Source of the DNA: Symsagittifera roscoffensis
Lineage: Eukaryota; Xenacoelomorpha; Acoela; Convolutidae
NCBI RefSeq assembly: GCF_963678635.1
Contig: NC_087070.1
Span: forward strand, 17,515,318 to 17,579,317
Length of the DNA stretch: 64,000 nucleotides
Direction of reading: 5' to 3'
Of the stretch, positions 17,772 through 27,957 are shown in pieces (the stretch's first letter is position 1; the number at the start of each line of letters is the position of its first letter). The notes under the pieces are model-generated. The model saw only the letters and a list, made by a program, of their open reading frames with translations. It made no database searches and was not told the DNA's origin. The position numbers and the translations under genes are program-made.

Positions 17772-18578
17772 TTAATCAATCTTGAAGTCATCGGCCACAG
17801 TCACTGGTTCTGGTTCACATGTCTCTTCAGTTACTGCTTGCATTTTCTTCGTCGCCAGCTCTTGCGGTTTGTCTTTTCTGCGCGCCTCCGCTTCACTCAA
17901 CAGGCGAGCCTTGCTGGCTTTCACTCCTGATAAAGCTTCCTCATGCCTTGGATGCTTGATGTCTGCCACTGCATCCCAGAATTGCGGACAATCTGATTTA
18001 AAATGACCTTCCAAGTTGCAAAAGAAACACCTCGGGCCGAATTTCGCAATTACTCCTCTCATAAAATCCTCATGGTCAACTTCCGACGCATCTTCGTCCT
18101 CGAGGCTAAAGCCTATTGCTTTCGTGCCTTGTTTGTAAGTTGGGCATGCTGATACGTGATGGTCCGTTGAACTGCAATTGGCACAATAGCGTCTCTTGTC
18201 CATATCATCCCTCGGTTTGCACCAGTTGTTCCCTTGGTTTGCTGGTCCGTTGTTAAAATTGCCATAATTGTTCTTATAGTATCCAGATCTCGAAGGAGGT
18301 TTCAACAAAAGATATTCTTTTGACTTGAGCCTCAACTCCTCTGGTGTTGGCGCATTGGTTGATAGTGGTGTGTAATGCGTTGCTAGCATTGTTCGAAGTT
18401 CATCATTCTTCACACCATCGATGAATTTTGAGGCTACTGCCAGGTTCATCCTTCGGTTCGATTCATCCGGTTGGCTGCGTCTTCTCAGCATTTCCAAGTC
18501 ATCTAGAAACTTGTCTATCGTTTCATCTTCTCGTTGCCTCCGTTTTTCGAAGCGCATCATTGCTTGGTGCCCCTGCAC
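17772..18578 (-). CDS. gag: Gag nucleocapsid region with two CCHC zinc knuckles
   Basis: Two CX2CX4HX4C knuckles are present: Cys132, Cys135, His140, Cys145 and Cys184, Cys187, His192, Cys197. They bind genomic RNA in retroelement nucleocapsids. The first 100 residues finish the capsid-like domain. A one-base deletion at about 18565 separates it from 18557-20173. In E2 the same place is in frame but has a CAG to TAG stop. Confidence 0.92.
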   Translation of the reverse strand: MQGHQAMMRFEKRRQREDETIDKFLDDLEMLRRRSQPDESNRRMNLAVASKFIDGVKNDELRTMLATHYTPLSTNAPTPEELRLKSKEYLLLKPPSRSGYYKNNYGNFNNGPANQGNNWCKPRDDMDKRRYCANCSSTDHHVSACPTYKQGTKAIGFSLEDEDASEVDHEDFMRGVIAKFGPRCFFCNLEGHFKSDCPQFWDAVADIKHPRHEEALSGVKASKARLLSEAEARRKDKPQELATKKMQAVTEETCEPEPVTVADDFKID

Positions 18579-20173
18579 CCTGATCTAAAACGGTTTAATA
18601 GGATTTCGAAGATTTTTTCGGCTGTGTCACGCTGATATTGCTTCTTGGCCATGACACAGTTCAGGGCTGTCCCTTCCAAATTACTGGTGAGCGCACTGCA
18701 TTCTTGTCTTTCCGACAATTCCTCTTCCTCGAAATGCAGTTTCATTACCTCTATCCAGGTATCAATACAGCCATCAGATTTGTCTTTGTAGCATCTTGGT
18801 TTCTTAAAGACTCTTCTGGACTTCTCACTGCGTTCATTGGTTTTGGATAACCTTGTAAGGAATGTCTCTAAAGACCTGTTTAGGGGTTCAAAGGCTGTGG
18901 CCATTGCCGTAGCATCTCTCGAATGCCCCGCCTGAGTGTCATCACACCTTGTTAAGGGCTCTGTATTCGGTGCATCCCCGCAATCCGAATCGCCGTGAGT
19001 GTTTCCCCCTTGGCCCACATGATTCCTCCCTGGGATCGCATGTCTCCTGTTACCGGAATCACCTCTCACAGTCGCATGTGTGCCTTGTGTTGGTCGTTCG
19101 TTAGAGGTGTGTCTGTTCCCCGTTGAACTTGCTCTACTGTTCGGGCCCCATGTTCTATTATCCCGTGTGGCATAGCCTGATGAACTGCCCCTACCTCTAG
19201 TGGATCCATATGTCCTTCTCCTTTGATGGTCATTGAAGTTCACCTTCGGCTCCCTGCTGGGACCTCCCGAGTTTGGCTCCCCTTCTTTTGGTCCGCTCTC
19301 GCTGCCTAGTAGCCCGTCCAACCTATCCATGATAGCCTGAGTTCGCCTCTCCATCATCGCATCTATCTTTGTGTCAAGAGTCCCAAGAGACTGCTCTTGC
19401 TGAATTCTTAACTTCTCCATGTCGTCTCTTAAGCGTAACTCTCTCTGTTCCGCTTCTCTTGTCATTCGCGACAATTTCTTTGCTATGTGCTCGTCTTTTC
19501 TTTCTTTCAAGCATTTTTTGCTCCTACCAACTTCTAGTCTATTGCGGTTTATTTCTTCCCGCAGACTTTCTTTTTCAATGTGAACTGCTCTTTCTAGTTC
19601 ACTCATTCTTATGGACATCTGTTCATTTTGTTCTCCTATACTGCCCACTATGTTGTTCAAGGCTTCTTCTAATGCTGCCCCGTTATCCACGAATGGCGTC
19701 ACTAGTGGCGGTGTCACCCTGTCGGTCCCAGGTAGCTTCGTGCTGGTCGAGATTCGGGCTTTTACTCTCTGTCTCGACGTCTTTTCATTATCCACTTCAG
19801 GATCCGCCAACGCGTTGCCTAGCCCTCTGTTTCTACTCTCCCCAGTTCGCGGCTCTGAATTTTTCATAGTCGCGAAGCCTCTCGACTGGCCCGGTGTGTT
19901 TACCTCTTTGCTTATCGTTCTCACCACAGCAAATTTGTCCATGGTTACAGTCTCCCTTTCGACGTATGCCTCATTCTCCTGGGTCGAACTATTGAGGCTG
20001 ACTTGAGACCCAAAGTCCACTTGCTCTTCTTCGTCCTCTTCTTCCTCCTGGGATTCACCTTCATTTCCTGTGCCCACTCCCATGGTGAATGGAAAGATAT
20101 TTCCTAAGGTGTTCCTCATTCTTCCTGAGAACGATGAGGACGTTGTTTGTTTCTCAGTCCCGCCTGCAATCAT
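18557..20173 (-). CDS. gag: Gag: coiled coil and capsid-like domain
   Basis: Residues about 175-300 form a charged coiled coil, followed by a Gly/Arg/Asn-rich region and, from about residue 420, a retrotransposon-gag capsid-like domain (DTWIEVMKLHF, LEGTALNC and ILLNRF blocks) conserved in E2 at 42060-42458. It would form the particle shell. It continues the short upstream frame, with one stop between. Confidence 0.85.
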   Translation of the reverse strand: MIAGGTEKQTTSSSFSGRMRNTLGNIFPFTMGVGTGNEGESQEEEEDEEEQVDFGSQVSLNSSTQENEAYVERETVTMDKFAVVRTISKEVNTPGQSRGFATMKNSEPRTGESRNRGLGNALADPEVDNEKTSRQRVKARISTSTKLPGTDRVTPPLVTPFVDNGAALEEALNNIVGSIGEQNEQMSIRMSELERAVHIEKESLREEINRNRLEVGRSKKCLKERKDEHIAKKLSRMTREAEQRELRLRDDMEKLRIQQEQSLGTLDTKIDAMMERRTQAIMDRLDGLLGSESGPKEGEPNSGGPSREPKVNFNDHQRRRTYGSTRGRGSSSGYATRDNRTWGPNSRASSTGNRHTSNERPTQGTHATVRGDSGNRRHAIPGRNHVGQGGNTHGDSDCGDAPNTEPLTRCDDTQAGHSRDATAMATAFEPLNRSLETFLTRLSKTNERSEKSRRVFKKPRCYKDKSDGCIDTWIEVMKLHFEEEELSERQECSALTSNLEGTALNCVMAKKQYQRDTAEKIFEILLNRFRSGCRGTKQ

Positions 20174-20191
20174 GGTGTGGTCTGTTGGAGA

Positions 20192-20440
20192 TCATCTAGT
20201 TCCCACTATTTCAGTTGAGATTTCGGACAGTTCTGACATCTCTTCTCGGTCCAATATCCCGGTGGAAGTGGCAAAACCATGGCCTTGTTCTACCGGAGTA
20301 GATTCATTCGCCAGCCTTCTGCCTCTCCCCTCCGGTCCATGTACTTCCTGGTTCTCATTCATGGCCTGGTCCGTATGGACCTCCACTTCTAACATAGCTT
20401 TTTGTTCTTCTGAGGACTTCTGACTCCTAGTTTCAACCAT
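20192..20440 (-). CDS. gag: Gag N-terminus
   Basis: I take the ATG at 20438-20440, because its protein opens MVETRSQ, a common opening of Ty3/gypsy gag; the upstream TTG start is unlikely. The region is acidic and low in complexity. A stop at about 20192 separates it from the main gag frame. Confidence 0.6.
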   Translation of the reverse strand: MVETRSQKSSEEQKAMLEVEVHTDQAMNENQEVHGPEGRGRRLANESTPVEQGHGFATSTGILDREEMSELSEISTEIVGTR

Positions 20441-21043
20441 TCTGCCTGAAACCGTCTCCCCTCCCCGTTTGATACCGTCCCCGTTTGATCCGATCCACAA
20501 AAGGGTCGGTCATTGCTCTTCTTTGCTTTTTAGGTATGAATTTCCTAGAGCTATTACCTCGTTTAGGTATCCTTGACTTGTCTAGACTCATTCTCAGTTT
20601 GTGACTTCTTAATTTCTATACACACAATTCGATTGCTAGTGGCCTTCTAGTTTGACTATCAATAATAATGACACAACACAATAAATTTCACAAGATTCTA
20701 TTAAACAGTGACCACGAATCCCTGTATTTTATCTGAGTACAGCTTGTATATAATTTACTCACACTAACCGGTTATCGGTCGTAAGATTTGAGAACTAGCA
20801 CAATATGATGTTATCAGTCAATTCAAAAGATAGTGTACTCACTACCCAATCAAGCACAAATTATGTTGATTTAAAATCAAAACAAAAATTTAAAAGAATA
20901 AGAATACCTCTATGAAAAACGTATGTGTATTTTACTTTTAGTCGGCCGCAGTACAATAGTCGAACTTGTCTTTTAAAGAAAAAGCTTTCCCTGCTTGGTG
21001 CTGCACCAAACAGACAAAACTTTGACGACAGTAATTTTCTCAA

Positions 21044-21070
21044 GTGGGCGTCTATTGCACCCACCGAGTA
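21044..21070 (-). promoter_or_regulatory. Leader stem-loop SL2 with splice donor-like base (E1)
   Basis: Sense arms GTGGG and CCCAC flank a loop containing AATAGAC. E2 has longer arms GTGAGTGT and ACACTCAC around ATTAGAC, so the stem is kept by paired changes. The base reads CTCG/GTGGGT in E1 and CTCG/GTGAGT in E2, which would serve as a 5' splice donor. Confidence 0.5.
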
Positions 21071-21093
21071 CTGTGTTACCTATCTGCCTTCGG

Positions 21094-21131
21094 ACTGCCC
21101 AAGCTAGACCTACTAAAATCCTCAGGGCAGT
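21094..21131 (-). ncRNA. Leader stem-loop SL1 (E1)
   Basis: Perfect arms ACTGCCC and GGGCAGT enclose a loop with TTAGTAGG on the sense strand. E2 (44413-44447) has arms TTGCC and GGCAA plus an inner GAGCT/AGCTC pair around the same loop. Such paired change points to an RNA structure, perhaps for packaging or dimerisation. Confidence 0.55.
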
Positions 21132-21360
21132 AACTTTTCACAAAAACGTATTGGGTTTCAATCCACACCAATGAATTACGCTCTTTTTAGTTTAGACTTA
21201 GTGTCGCGAATATCCGAGTTCGGACCTGTTTTCTTTTGGTCTGGTCTTTATTGTAAGGCAAGTTACCAGTGCAGTCACTGATTCCTAGCCTGTCTGCTAA
21301 TAACCTAATACCTCTCACTGTAGTCTTTCTTCTTTTTACCTAAGTCCTTTAATAAAATAA

Positions 21361-21700
21361 TACCCCTCCGGATTGGCAAAAATAGGACCCTTCCGGATTG
21401 GCAAAATTTAGACCCCTCCGGATTGGGACCCCTGTGAGTTAGTAAATATAAGACCCCTCCGGATTGGGACCCCTCCGGTTTTGTGAAAACAAGACCCCTC
21501 CGGATTGGGACCCTCCGAATTTGAAAAAAATTTGGACCCCTCCGGATTGGGAGCCCTCTTGTTTTGTAAAAGTAGCTTTTCGGAGATTTCCTTCTTTCAA
21601 CCTATACCCCTCCGGATACGTTCTACGATGCTATTACGCTTTTTAAATTAACTAGGAAGGGTATGTGATCCTTTCCAAGACCCTTCCGGATTGAAGTTAA
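21361..21700. repeat. Array of CCCTCCGGATTGG-type motifs
   Basis: At least seven close copies of (a)cccctccggattgg occur at irregular 20-45 bp spacing in otherwise AT-rich DNA. Further copies lie near 22247, 22727, 22963, 22990 and in the LTR at 24035. The role is unknown. Confidence 0.75.
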
Positions 21701-23538
21701 GCCTCTTATTTGACAATTCACGCTAACGGTGAAGGGTCTTATCGCTAGCCTAACTTCGGCTCGATTAAGGTTTTCTTGTGCCTTTAGCCTTCCCTTTTCG
21801 TCTAGAACAGCCTAAAGTTGCTTTATTCAACCGCTATTACCTTTTGGTAGGGGTGTAAAGGCTTTTTTTAAAAAAAAAATTTATTAAACGTGAAGGGTCT
21901 CCCCCCAAATTGGTGAATTTGCTAAAAACAATCTCAAAAACTTTTTCACGTTTTTTTTCCGAAAAACTTTTTTCTGTATCAGTAAACTCAGCTAATTTCT
22001 GATCTATTGGTACTAAGATCAACTGGATCTGTCAAGTAGTTCCAAATTTATTGACCAAAAAGTTTTTTTTTAAAGTCAAGAAATTTCTCTCTTATAGGTT
22101 CCACCTACTTTTTTCCGCAATTTTGTTCTTTTTGATCTAAAAATTTTTGATCCGAGCTCAGAAGGCCTATACTCTTCTAGTTCAATGCAAAAAAACCCGA
22201 TCTAAAACGCTTTACTTGAAAAAATTTGCGAAAACTATGCTACCTGTACCCCTCCGGATTGATGAATCCACCAAATCAAACACGTTAATTTCGATTTCTC
22301 TGCAACCCGGAAGGCTTTCGGGAAGCGGGTTTTAAAACTTGTAGATTCACTAGTGGACGTTGTCCGAACAACTATTTTTACTGTCCTAACTCAAAAATTT
22401 CAAAAAGTTTTCTGAATTTATAGTGTTCCGTTTTCTCAAAAATCACGAAAATTTGGTTTTTGGTACCAAAATAGTTCCAACCACTTCCGAACTAAACTTA
22501 ACCGGTTCTATCTTTTATAGTAGTGCAGTTATAATGTAACACACTAATTTAGCGCTTTTTTTTTGTTTCAAAAAATATCGATATCTCAAAAATCGCGATT
22601 TGTGGGGGGATCAAAATATCGCTATTTTGACCCTAAAAACCGGTCTGCTTCTTGTGTTTTTCACTGAAAAACGGTATAGGAGTATTAATATAGGCTATAT
22701 AAGTAATAATATTAGTAATACTATACCCCTCCGGGTTTGTTTAATATCCGAATTAAGGTGCTTAACTCGGATATTCGCAGTTCGGTGAAGGGTCACTACA
22801 GTGCAGCACTGTCGAGCCCCCCACAGATTACTATCTTAATTTTTTTTGTACCTAAAGGGATACAAAACTTGTTAACGATACCCAACAGTCGATTGTTGTT
22901 GTCGCTGAGCCCCTTCTTGTTGCTCCTTGTACTGCTTGCCGGATCAGTCTTCTCCCAAGACAACTCCGGATTGAGCGCAAATCAGCTAACCCTTCCGGAT
23001 TGAGCGCAATTTATCATTAACGTGCTTAAATGCTCAAATAACCCTACGGTACAAGCCTCACAAACGGGCCACAAAATTGATCGTAACAATCCTGACTGAT
23101 ATAAATGCCTGCAACAACAATATATCTATCAACAACAAACGGGGGGGTCGGATCACATCTTGTCTGGGGGGATGATTTCTACTGATTTTTTACTTTTTTT
23201 TTTACTGTTTTTGGTTTTTTCGGTTATTTTTTTATGTTTTTTGTTTTTCTTGGATACTATACTACTTTTTGTTTGGTTTTATATATATTTTTAAGTGTTT
23301 TTGGCCACAGACCTCTCAGGGAACGAGGAAATGGCCGATCCCCCCACCCTTCCTGATTCGTGAGTTTTCGGTCTTAACTAGATTAAAAAGCTATTCACGG
23401 TAATCCGGAAGGCATCCGCGTTCCGAACTACCCTTCCGCCCCGGCGGTTTAGGCCTATTAAGGGCGTTAATGTGAGCATCCGCTCGGCGCGGAGTGCTCG
23501 TTAACGGTTCTGCCGGTCATGATGTTAAAAAAGAATAA

Positions 23539-23553
23539 CACCCAGGAGCGCCA
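23539..23553 (-). promoter_or_regulatory. Primer-binding site (E1)
   Basis: Sense TGGCGCTCCTGGGTG starts 12 nt inside the 5' LTR end and is identical in E2. TGG matches a tRNA CCA end. I cannot name the tRNA. Confidence 0.7.
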
Positions 23554-23565
23554 TAAAAACATCTA

Positions 23566-24425
23566 TGTAACATTCGCCCGGAACATACATATCGAAAGAA
23601 AATAAAACTAGGTTCTAAGACGACTGGCCAACGTCTAAACAGTGCTCTACATGCTTTTTACCGTCTCTACCAAGCCAGTACTTTCGGTGGTCTTTCTAAC
23701 ATCGGGTCGACAAAAACATTACTGCTTTCGGCTTCGGTCAAAACACTCAAATTAACTAGATTACATGCAGAAATAGTGAGATCATGGCTGGGTCTCAGTA
23801 TCCCCAGACCACGAGGACACTCCTAAAATCAGGGCTACTACTATTTATTGAATTATTATTGTTTTTGCTCAGTAGATAAAAATCATCATCTCCATCGAAG
23901 ATGGATCAACCCTTTCCCCCAACTCCTAGCTTCTCATCCTAGCAAATTGAATTCAGATGTAAATTAAATTCAATTCAGGACATAATAGGGAAGCTAAAAG
24001 TTTGTATAAGATGATAAAAGTTCCAGTCCCGAGACCCCTCCGGATTCTCGAATCCGGGGTAATAAGACCTTTATCTTCCTCCCGGAAGGCTGTCTTCCAC
24101 CCTTCACCGTTGTTCGCAACGGCCTCTGCTACTTCTGCAATTTGTTGTCGTTTTCGAATAACAATTCTCGTCGTTATCGCTATCGCAACTAATGTTGTTA
24201 TGTTTCATTTCGGTTTTCTGCCAAAATGGTCGTTTCTGACGTTTCTCATACGTCATACTTCGAAAATTTAAAAATTTGAAACACCAGAATATTCTAGCCT
24301 TCACCGTTTGACTAATCGTCCCAATAACGTTGTTAATCTCTTAAAACCGTCAATTCGGAAGGTTCTCTGCTAAAAACTCGAAATTGCTGCGTCTGCATTT
24401 TGGTGCATTCTGGTCGAATGTCACA
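23566..24425 (-). repeat. E1 5' LTR (860 bp)
   Basis: The sense strand begins TGTGACATTCG and ends CGAATGTTACA, an 11-bp imperfect inverted terminal repeat with TG...CA ends. The first 384 sense bases match the partial 3' LTR. The inner end joins the PBS at the same spacing as in E2. Confidence 0.92.
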
Positions 24426-24517
24426 AGTCCCTAATTTTGCGATTCGGATTAAAGTCCAGTCAGTTTGATATCCAGCACCTAAAATTCACTCATGTTAACA
24501 AAACAATTACGTCTAAT
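24426..24517. other. 92-bp spacer between E1 and E2
   Basis: This is flanking DNA between the 5' end of E1 and the 3' LTR of E2. Nothing is recognised in it. The first five bases agtcc would be one E1 target-site duplicate. Confidence 0.6.
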
Positions 24518-25216
24518 TGTAACATTCGCCCAAACACTACACAGTGACAGAGCGCAGAAAAAGTACCTATAGATGACTGGTCGGCGTCAGTTACCTAGAT
24601 TCTACTCGTTTTTCACCTACTTTACTACATTTTTGTTGACAGTTTTATTTTAAATCCATTGGAGATGGATTGACCCTTTCCTTTTTCTAGCTACTCATAT
24701 TCCAAAATAACAAATAATACCATTGTTAATTCAAATGTTTAGGACATCAGAGTAGCTAAAAAGTTAGTTTACTATAGTCTTTCACCATATGCCAGTGTCT
24801 GGAGCCGAGCCTCCGCTTCCGCGCTCTTCCAGTGATAACGTCGTTATCACTGTAACTTCGTGGCACGGGAGGGCACTGCTTCTTCCGTCTGTCCCACTGA
24901 AGCCTCCTATCTGGCTAATTACTTCAGTTAAGTGTCTTATCGTGCGTGATCGTCACAATAAGAGGCTTCGCTTTTTGGTGTCAATTTTCTCGACCGTCTG
25001 TCTCTCACTTAATCGGTTGTTGTTGTGTTTTTCTTTTATTTTCCGTTGGCCGTTTATGCATTTCTCAGAAAAGTAACGTCGCGATGCGAATTTTTCTGAA
25101 AAATGTCTACTAGAATATTCTAGCCTCCTTCACATCAATATATGTCGACTAAGGCCTCTAATGTTGTTTTTGTGCTGAAACGGAGGGTTCCGCTGTGCCA
25201 ATCCGGGGGAATGGCA
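24518..25216 (-). repeat. E2 3' LTR (699 bp, internally deleted)
   Basis: It begins tgtaacattcg and ends tggca on the plus strand and aligns with 47007-47882 apart from a missing stretch matching about 47112-47288. A perfect inverted repeat with 11-bp arms lies at 24830-24852; it is degraded in the 5' copy. Confidence 0.88.
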
Positions 25217-25235
25217 CATACTCCCCGGACAGTCC
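25217..25235 (-). promoter_or_regulatory. E2 polypurine tract-like site
   Basis: The sense strand reads TGTCCGGGGAGTATG directly before the LTR start TGCCA. The motif is the same as at the E1 boundary and inside both pol genes. Confidence 0.55.
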
Positions 25236-25960
25236 CCTTCAATGTCCCCATTGATCGCATAACGTTCCAGTTCTCTATAATTAACTTTACAAACCGCATT
25301 AGAAAATGAAATTTAACTGCTCCACCTGAACTCACTGCGTGTCATAAATGGCATAGTACTATATTTCACTGCCTTCCAACATCTTCACAAAATTTGCACT
25401 ATGACGAGTGTCCTGGACAAAATTTCTTTTCTGACTACTTTCTTCATTTCGCCATAAAGTTTCTTCTCGCTCTTGCTGATTAAAAAATGGTACGTGGCAC
25501 AGCCACGCACCCGTTCCCGTTAAAATTAATTTAATTTCACTCACAAAGTATAATCATTCATTTATGCGTGTGCCTCAATATTAAAACTAAGAAACTCTGT
25601 CGCTAGGAAAGGTAATGAGGTACTCACCCTCTTCGAGCGAGCGTACCCAAACCCTACCAGGTCGCCCCACTGTGAACATGTTTCTTACACATGTTAAAAA
25701 CTTTAGTTGGGTTTAACTAGGTAAATATACTCAACTATGCTCTGTATATATATGTAAAAAGCATCAACTAAATTTTCATTGTTATTCAACAAATGGAACC
25801 ATTTAACAATCCTTAAAGCCTGCTTTAACCAAACTACAACAAAACAAAAGTTTTAAAAGTTTCAATAATCAAGTTTAGTTGATTGGTACAAGTTTCAGCG
25901 CGCAAAGACAATTAAGTTTCTCTCTCTCTTCATTTCCATCCGTCATTCCATTGCCTCATG
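25236..25960 (-). other. E2 3' untranslated region
   Basis: This is non-coding, with patches matching the E1 3' UTR (near 25240 and 25589-25625). Nothing else is recognised. Confidence 0.5.
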
Positions 25961-27957
25961 CTACTGTTCTCCTGCTTCGCTATCCTCCAGGACTTTCTTC
26001 AGCATGTCAACGGAGTTGCGGGCTGTGCCCCAACTTTTCTGCTCGAGCAACCTCGGTTTGCAACAAGGCAGTAAATCCACGTTCACCTTCCGCTCCCGGT
26101 TCCTGCAAAAGCTGTTATGCAAGCACAGGCTGACATTCTGATCTAGGTCAGCTTAAAAGACCTCTTTCTTTTCTTGATCGGTAACACAAGGCGTTCCAGC
26201 TACTCGCTTCACCGCAGTGGCGATGGAGTTCCTGTGCGTCAGGATTACTCTCTTATAGGCTTCCGGTCCTATATCTAGCTGGAAGGGTTGATAGGCTTCC
26301 GTGTTTCTCGAGATATGACGCTTCGCGCGTTCATATATCCATGACGTCATGACTGCCGGGAACCAAGGCATCAACCTCTGCCTCAATCATATTCTCTCAA
26401 TGGCTCTGGGTATCCTCAAAATCTTGCAGGTAGTTCTGAAAAGATCCAAAGTGTGGTGCATTACACGCTACTCAGTTGCTCAGGCGTCGGCATTGTCGTT
26501 TCCTGCTCGTTCATGCCCGCATTGGCTTCTAACCATCTCACCGCCAGCATGGTACTAACTACCACGATCGACACTGGCTGGTTTTGGTATGGCAACCCCG
26601 TGGAGTACAACTCCTCTATGTCCCATACTAACACCAGTTTCCCTCGCTTGGGGTACCATAACGTCTGCGCAAGGATACTCCCCATGGTTCATTAATATTT
26701 TCCTTCGGGTCTGGTACCCTGAAGCTCCTAGTAACGGTTTCACTTCTGTCATAATTCGATGTACGTCTTCTTTTTCATCAATGGTGGGAAATGCGGCGGA
26801 TAACACTCCGCTCGCCTTCTTCTTCTGGAATTCGCTTTCATTACCCTCGCTCAGCCTCATGAAATTCTTACCCACTATGTCCTGCAACCCGCCTTCAGAT
26901 CGCTTCGGGAACGCCCGAATGATCTTCATTGGTAAGTCATACGATTTCTCCAACATTCTGGCCAACCTCACGCATTTTGGTACGGAGAAGAGTTGGTCAA
27001 CAACACCTGCTGCGTCCTCGCATCCATCACCACCATGAGCGTAGGGTATTTACTTTTGAAATATGATGCGGAGCTCGAAGCCACCAGATACTTCGAGCCA
27101 GTAGGCCTATCATAAGCCTCACTGTCTTTCAGATTCACTTCATTTTCCAGAGCTTCTCGCCAAACCTCCAATTTTCTGCTCCGTTTGCAACGCTCCAGGA
27201 AACACTTCCACACTCAAGGACGTAACCAGCCCATGGACAAGCTCCAGGTGTTCCAACGACTCTATCGAGCTGGTCATGGTGCGAAGTCCCAAGGCAGTAA
27301 TCAAGTTTACTTTCGTTACTCCATGACAATCCGCAATCAATTCCATTTCGCTCTTGTCCGACATTCTTAGTCTTCCATACAATTTAGCTAATTGGTTATG
27401 TTGCTCACGCAGCGTATTTAGGCAATAGCCCGTACCACATACGTACCTTCCATCCCAAAACTGGAAGCTAGACAAGCGCCCTGTTTCAACCAATTACTTG
27501 GAAAATTTCCCTCGGACGTTTCCTTGGCTGGTTTGCCGTTCTTCCTTGCTACTTTCATGGCCAACAGATGGTGTATTACGGCCAAATCATGCAGACTCGC
27601 GTCATCATCAAAATCCAATGCGACATCTGCCGTCATATCCCAGATTAAACCGGCGTTCGATTGTGGGCACCATGAAGGCTTCATGAGCTCCCACATGGTT
27701 ACTAAGCTGGTCTTCAAGGGACCGTCCCAAGAACCAAATTCAAAGCTCACTTGCCCCTTCAGCTCGCGAACTGAGGGTTCAACCACTAGTTCCTCGAAAA
27801 TGATTCCCAGTTTGGGTTGTTCCACCATTAACATGCCGGTTTCTTTGACTCTCTCGACCCAGGAACCAAGGATTATGACCTGTTCATAGTCAAAAGATGC
27901 TTCCCTGGCCTCCTCATCCAAAAAGGGGTTGTACGCTTTTCTTGGTATGCCGGATAC
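25961..27957 (-). pseudogene. E2 ORF3 C-terminal module, broken
   Basis: Fragments at 27418-27921, 27140-27493, 26968-27213, 26555-26971, 26461-26685 and 26153-26386 align in order with E1 1268-3456. The tail beyond 26153 keeps CLHNSFCR and LPCCK, the possible metal-binding patch. At least five frame breaks or stops separate the pieces. In E2 the WELMKPSWCP region is continuous with the upstream FDYEQ block, which shows where E1 is frameshifted. Confidence 0.75.

Larger units (their letters stand above)
20441..23538 (-). other. E1 5' leader, about 3.1 kb
   Basis: This is a long non-coding leader between PBS and gag. It holds two conserved stem-loops (21044-21064 and 21094-21131), an array of GC-rich motifs (21361-21700), and a hairpin near 22748-22770 also seen in E2 at 46214-46236. 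Blocks near 22725-22830 and 23400-23540 also match the E2 leader. No coding frame is supported on either strand. Confidence 0.7.
1..24425 (-). mobile_element. E1: giant Ty3/gypsy-type LTR retrotransposon, about 24 kb, 3' end cut by the window
   Basis: On the minus strand this element reads 5' LTR (23566-24425), PBS, leader of about 3 kb, gag, protease, RT, RNase H, integrase, macrodomain, then a second coding region from 10601 to 1268, a 3' UTR and a 3' LTR (1-435, truncated). The two LTR parts share about 390 aligned bases with roughly three substitutions and two indels by eye, so the insertion looks young. The coding regions nevertheless hold many stops and frameshifts and an altered RT active site, so this copy is probably not autonomous. 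The base after the 5' LTR starts a candidate target-site duplicate (agtcc, 24426-24430), but the partner lies outside the window. Confidence 0.93.

Noticed and set aside
12591-17775. Stop codon reassignment (TAG or TAA read as sense)
   Set aside because: In-frame TAG and TAA stand for different residues in the partner element (Trp, Leu, Tyr, Gln), so ordinary nonsense mutations explain them.
21361-21700. CRISPR-like array
   Set aside because: Spacing is irregular, repeats are short and variable, and the setting is a eukaryotic retroelement leader.
22737-23003. Plus-strand frame in the E1 leader with a signal-peptide-like hydrophobic run
   Set aside because: It is antisense to the leader, lies over a conserved RNA-like block, and E2 has no matching frame.
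24513-24517. Target-site duplication of E2 (ctaat against taaat)
   Set aside because: Only three of five bases agree, so no duplicate is claimed.
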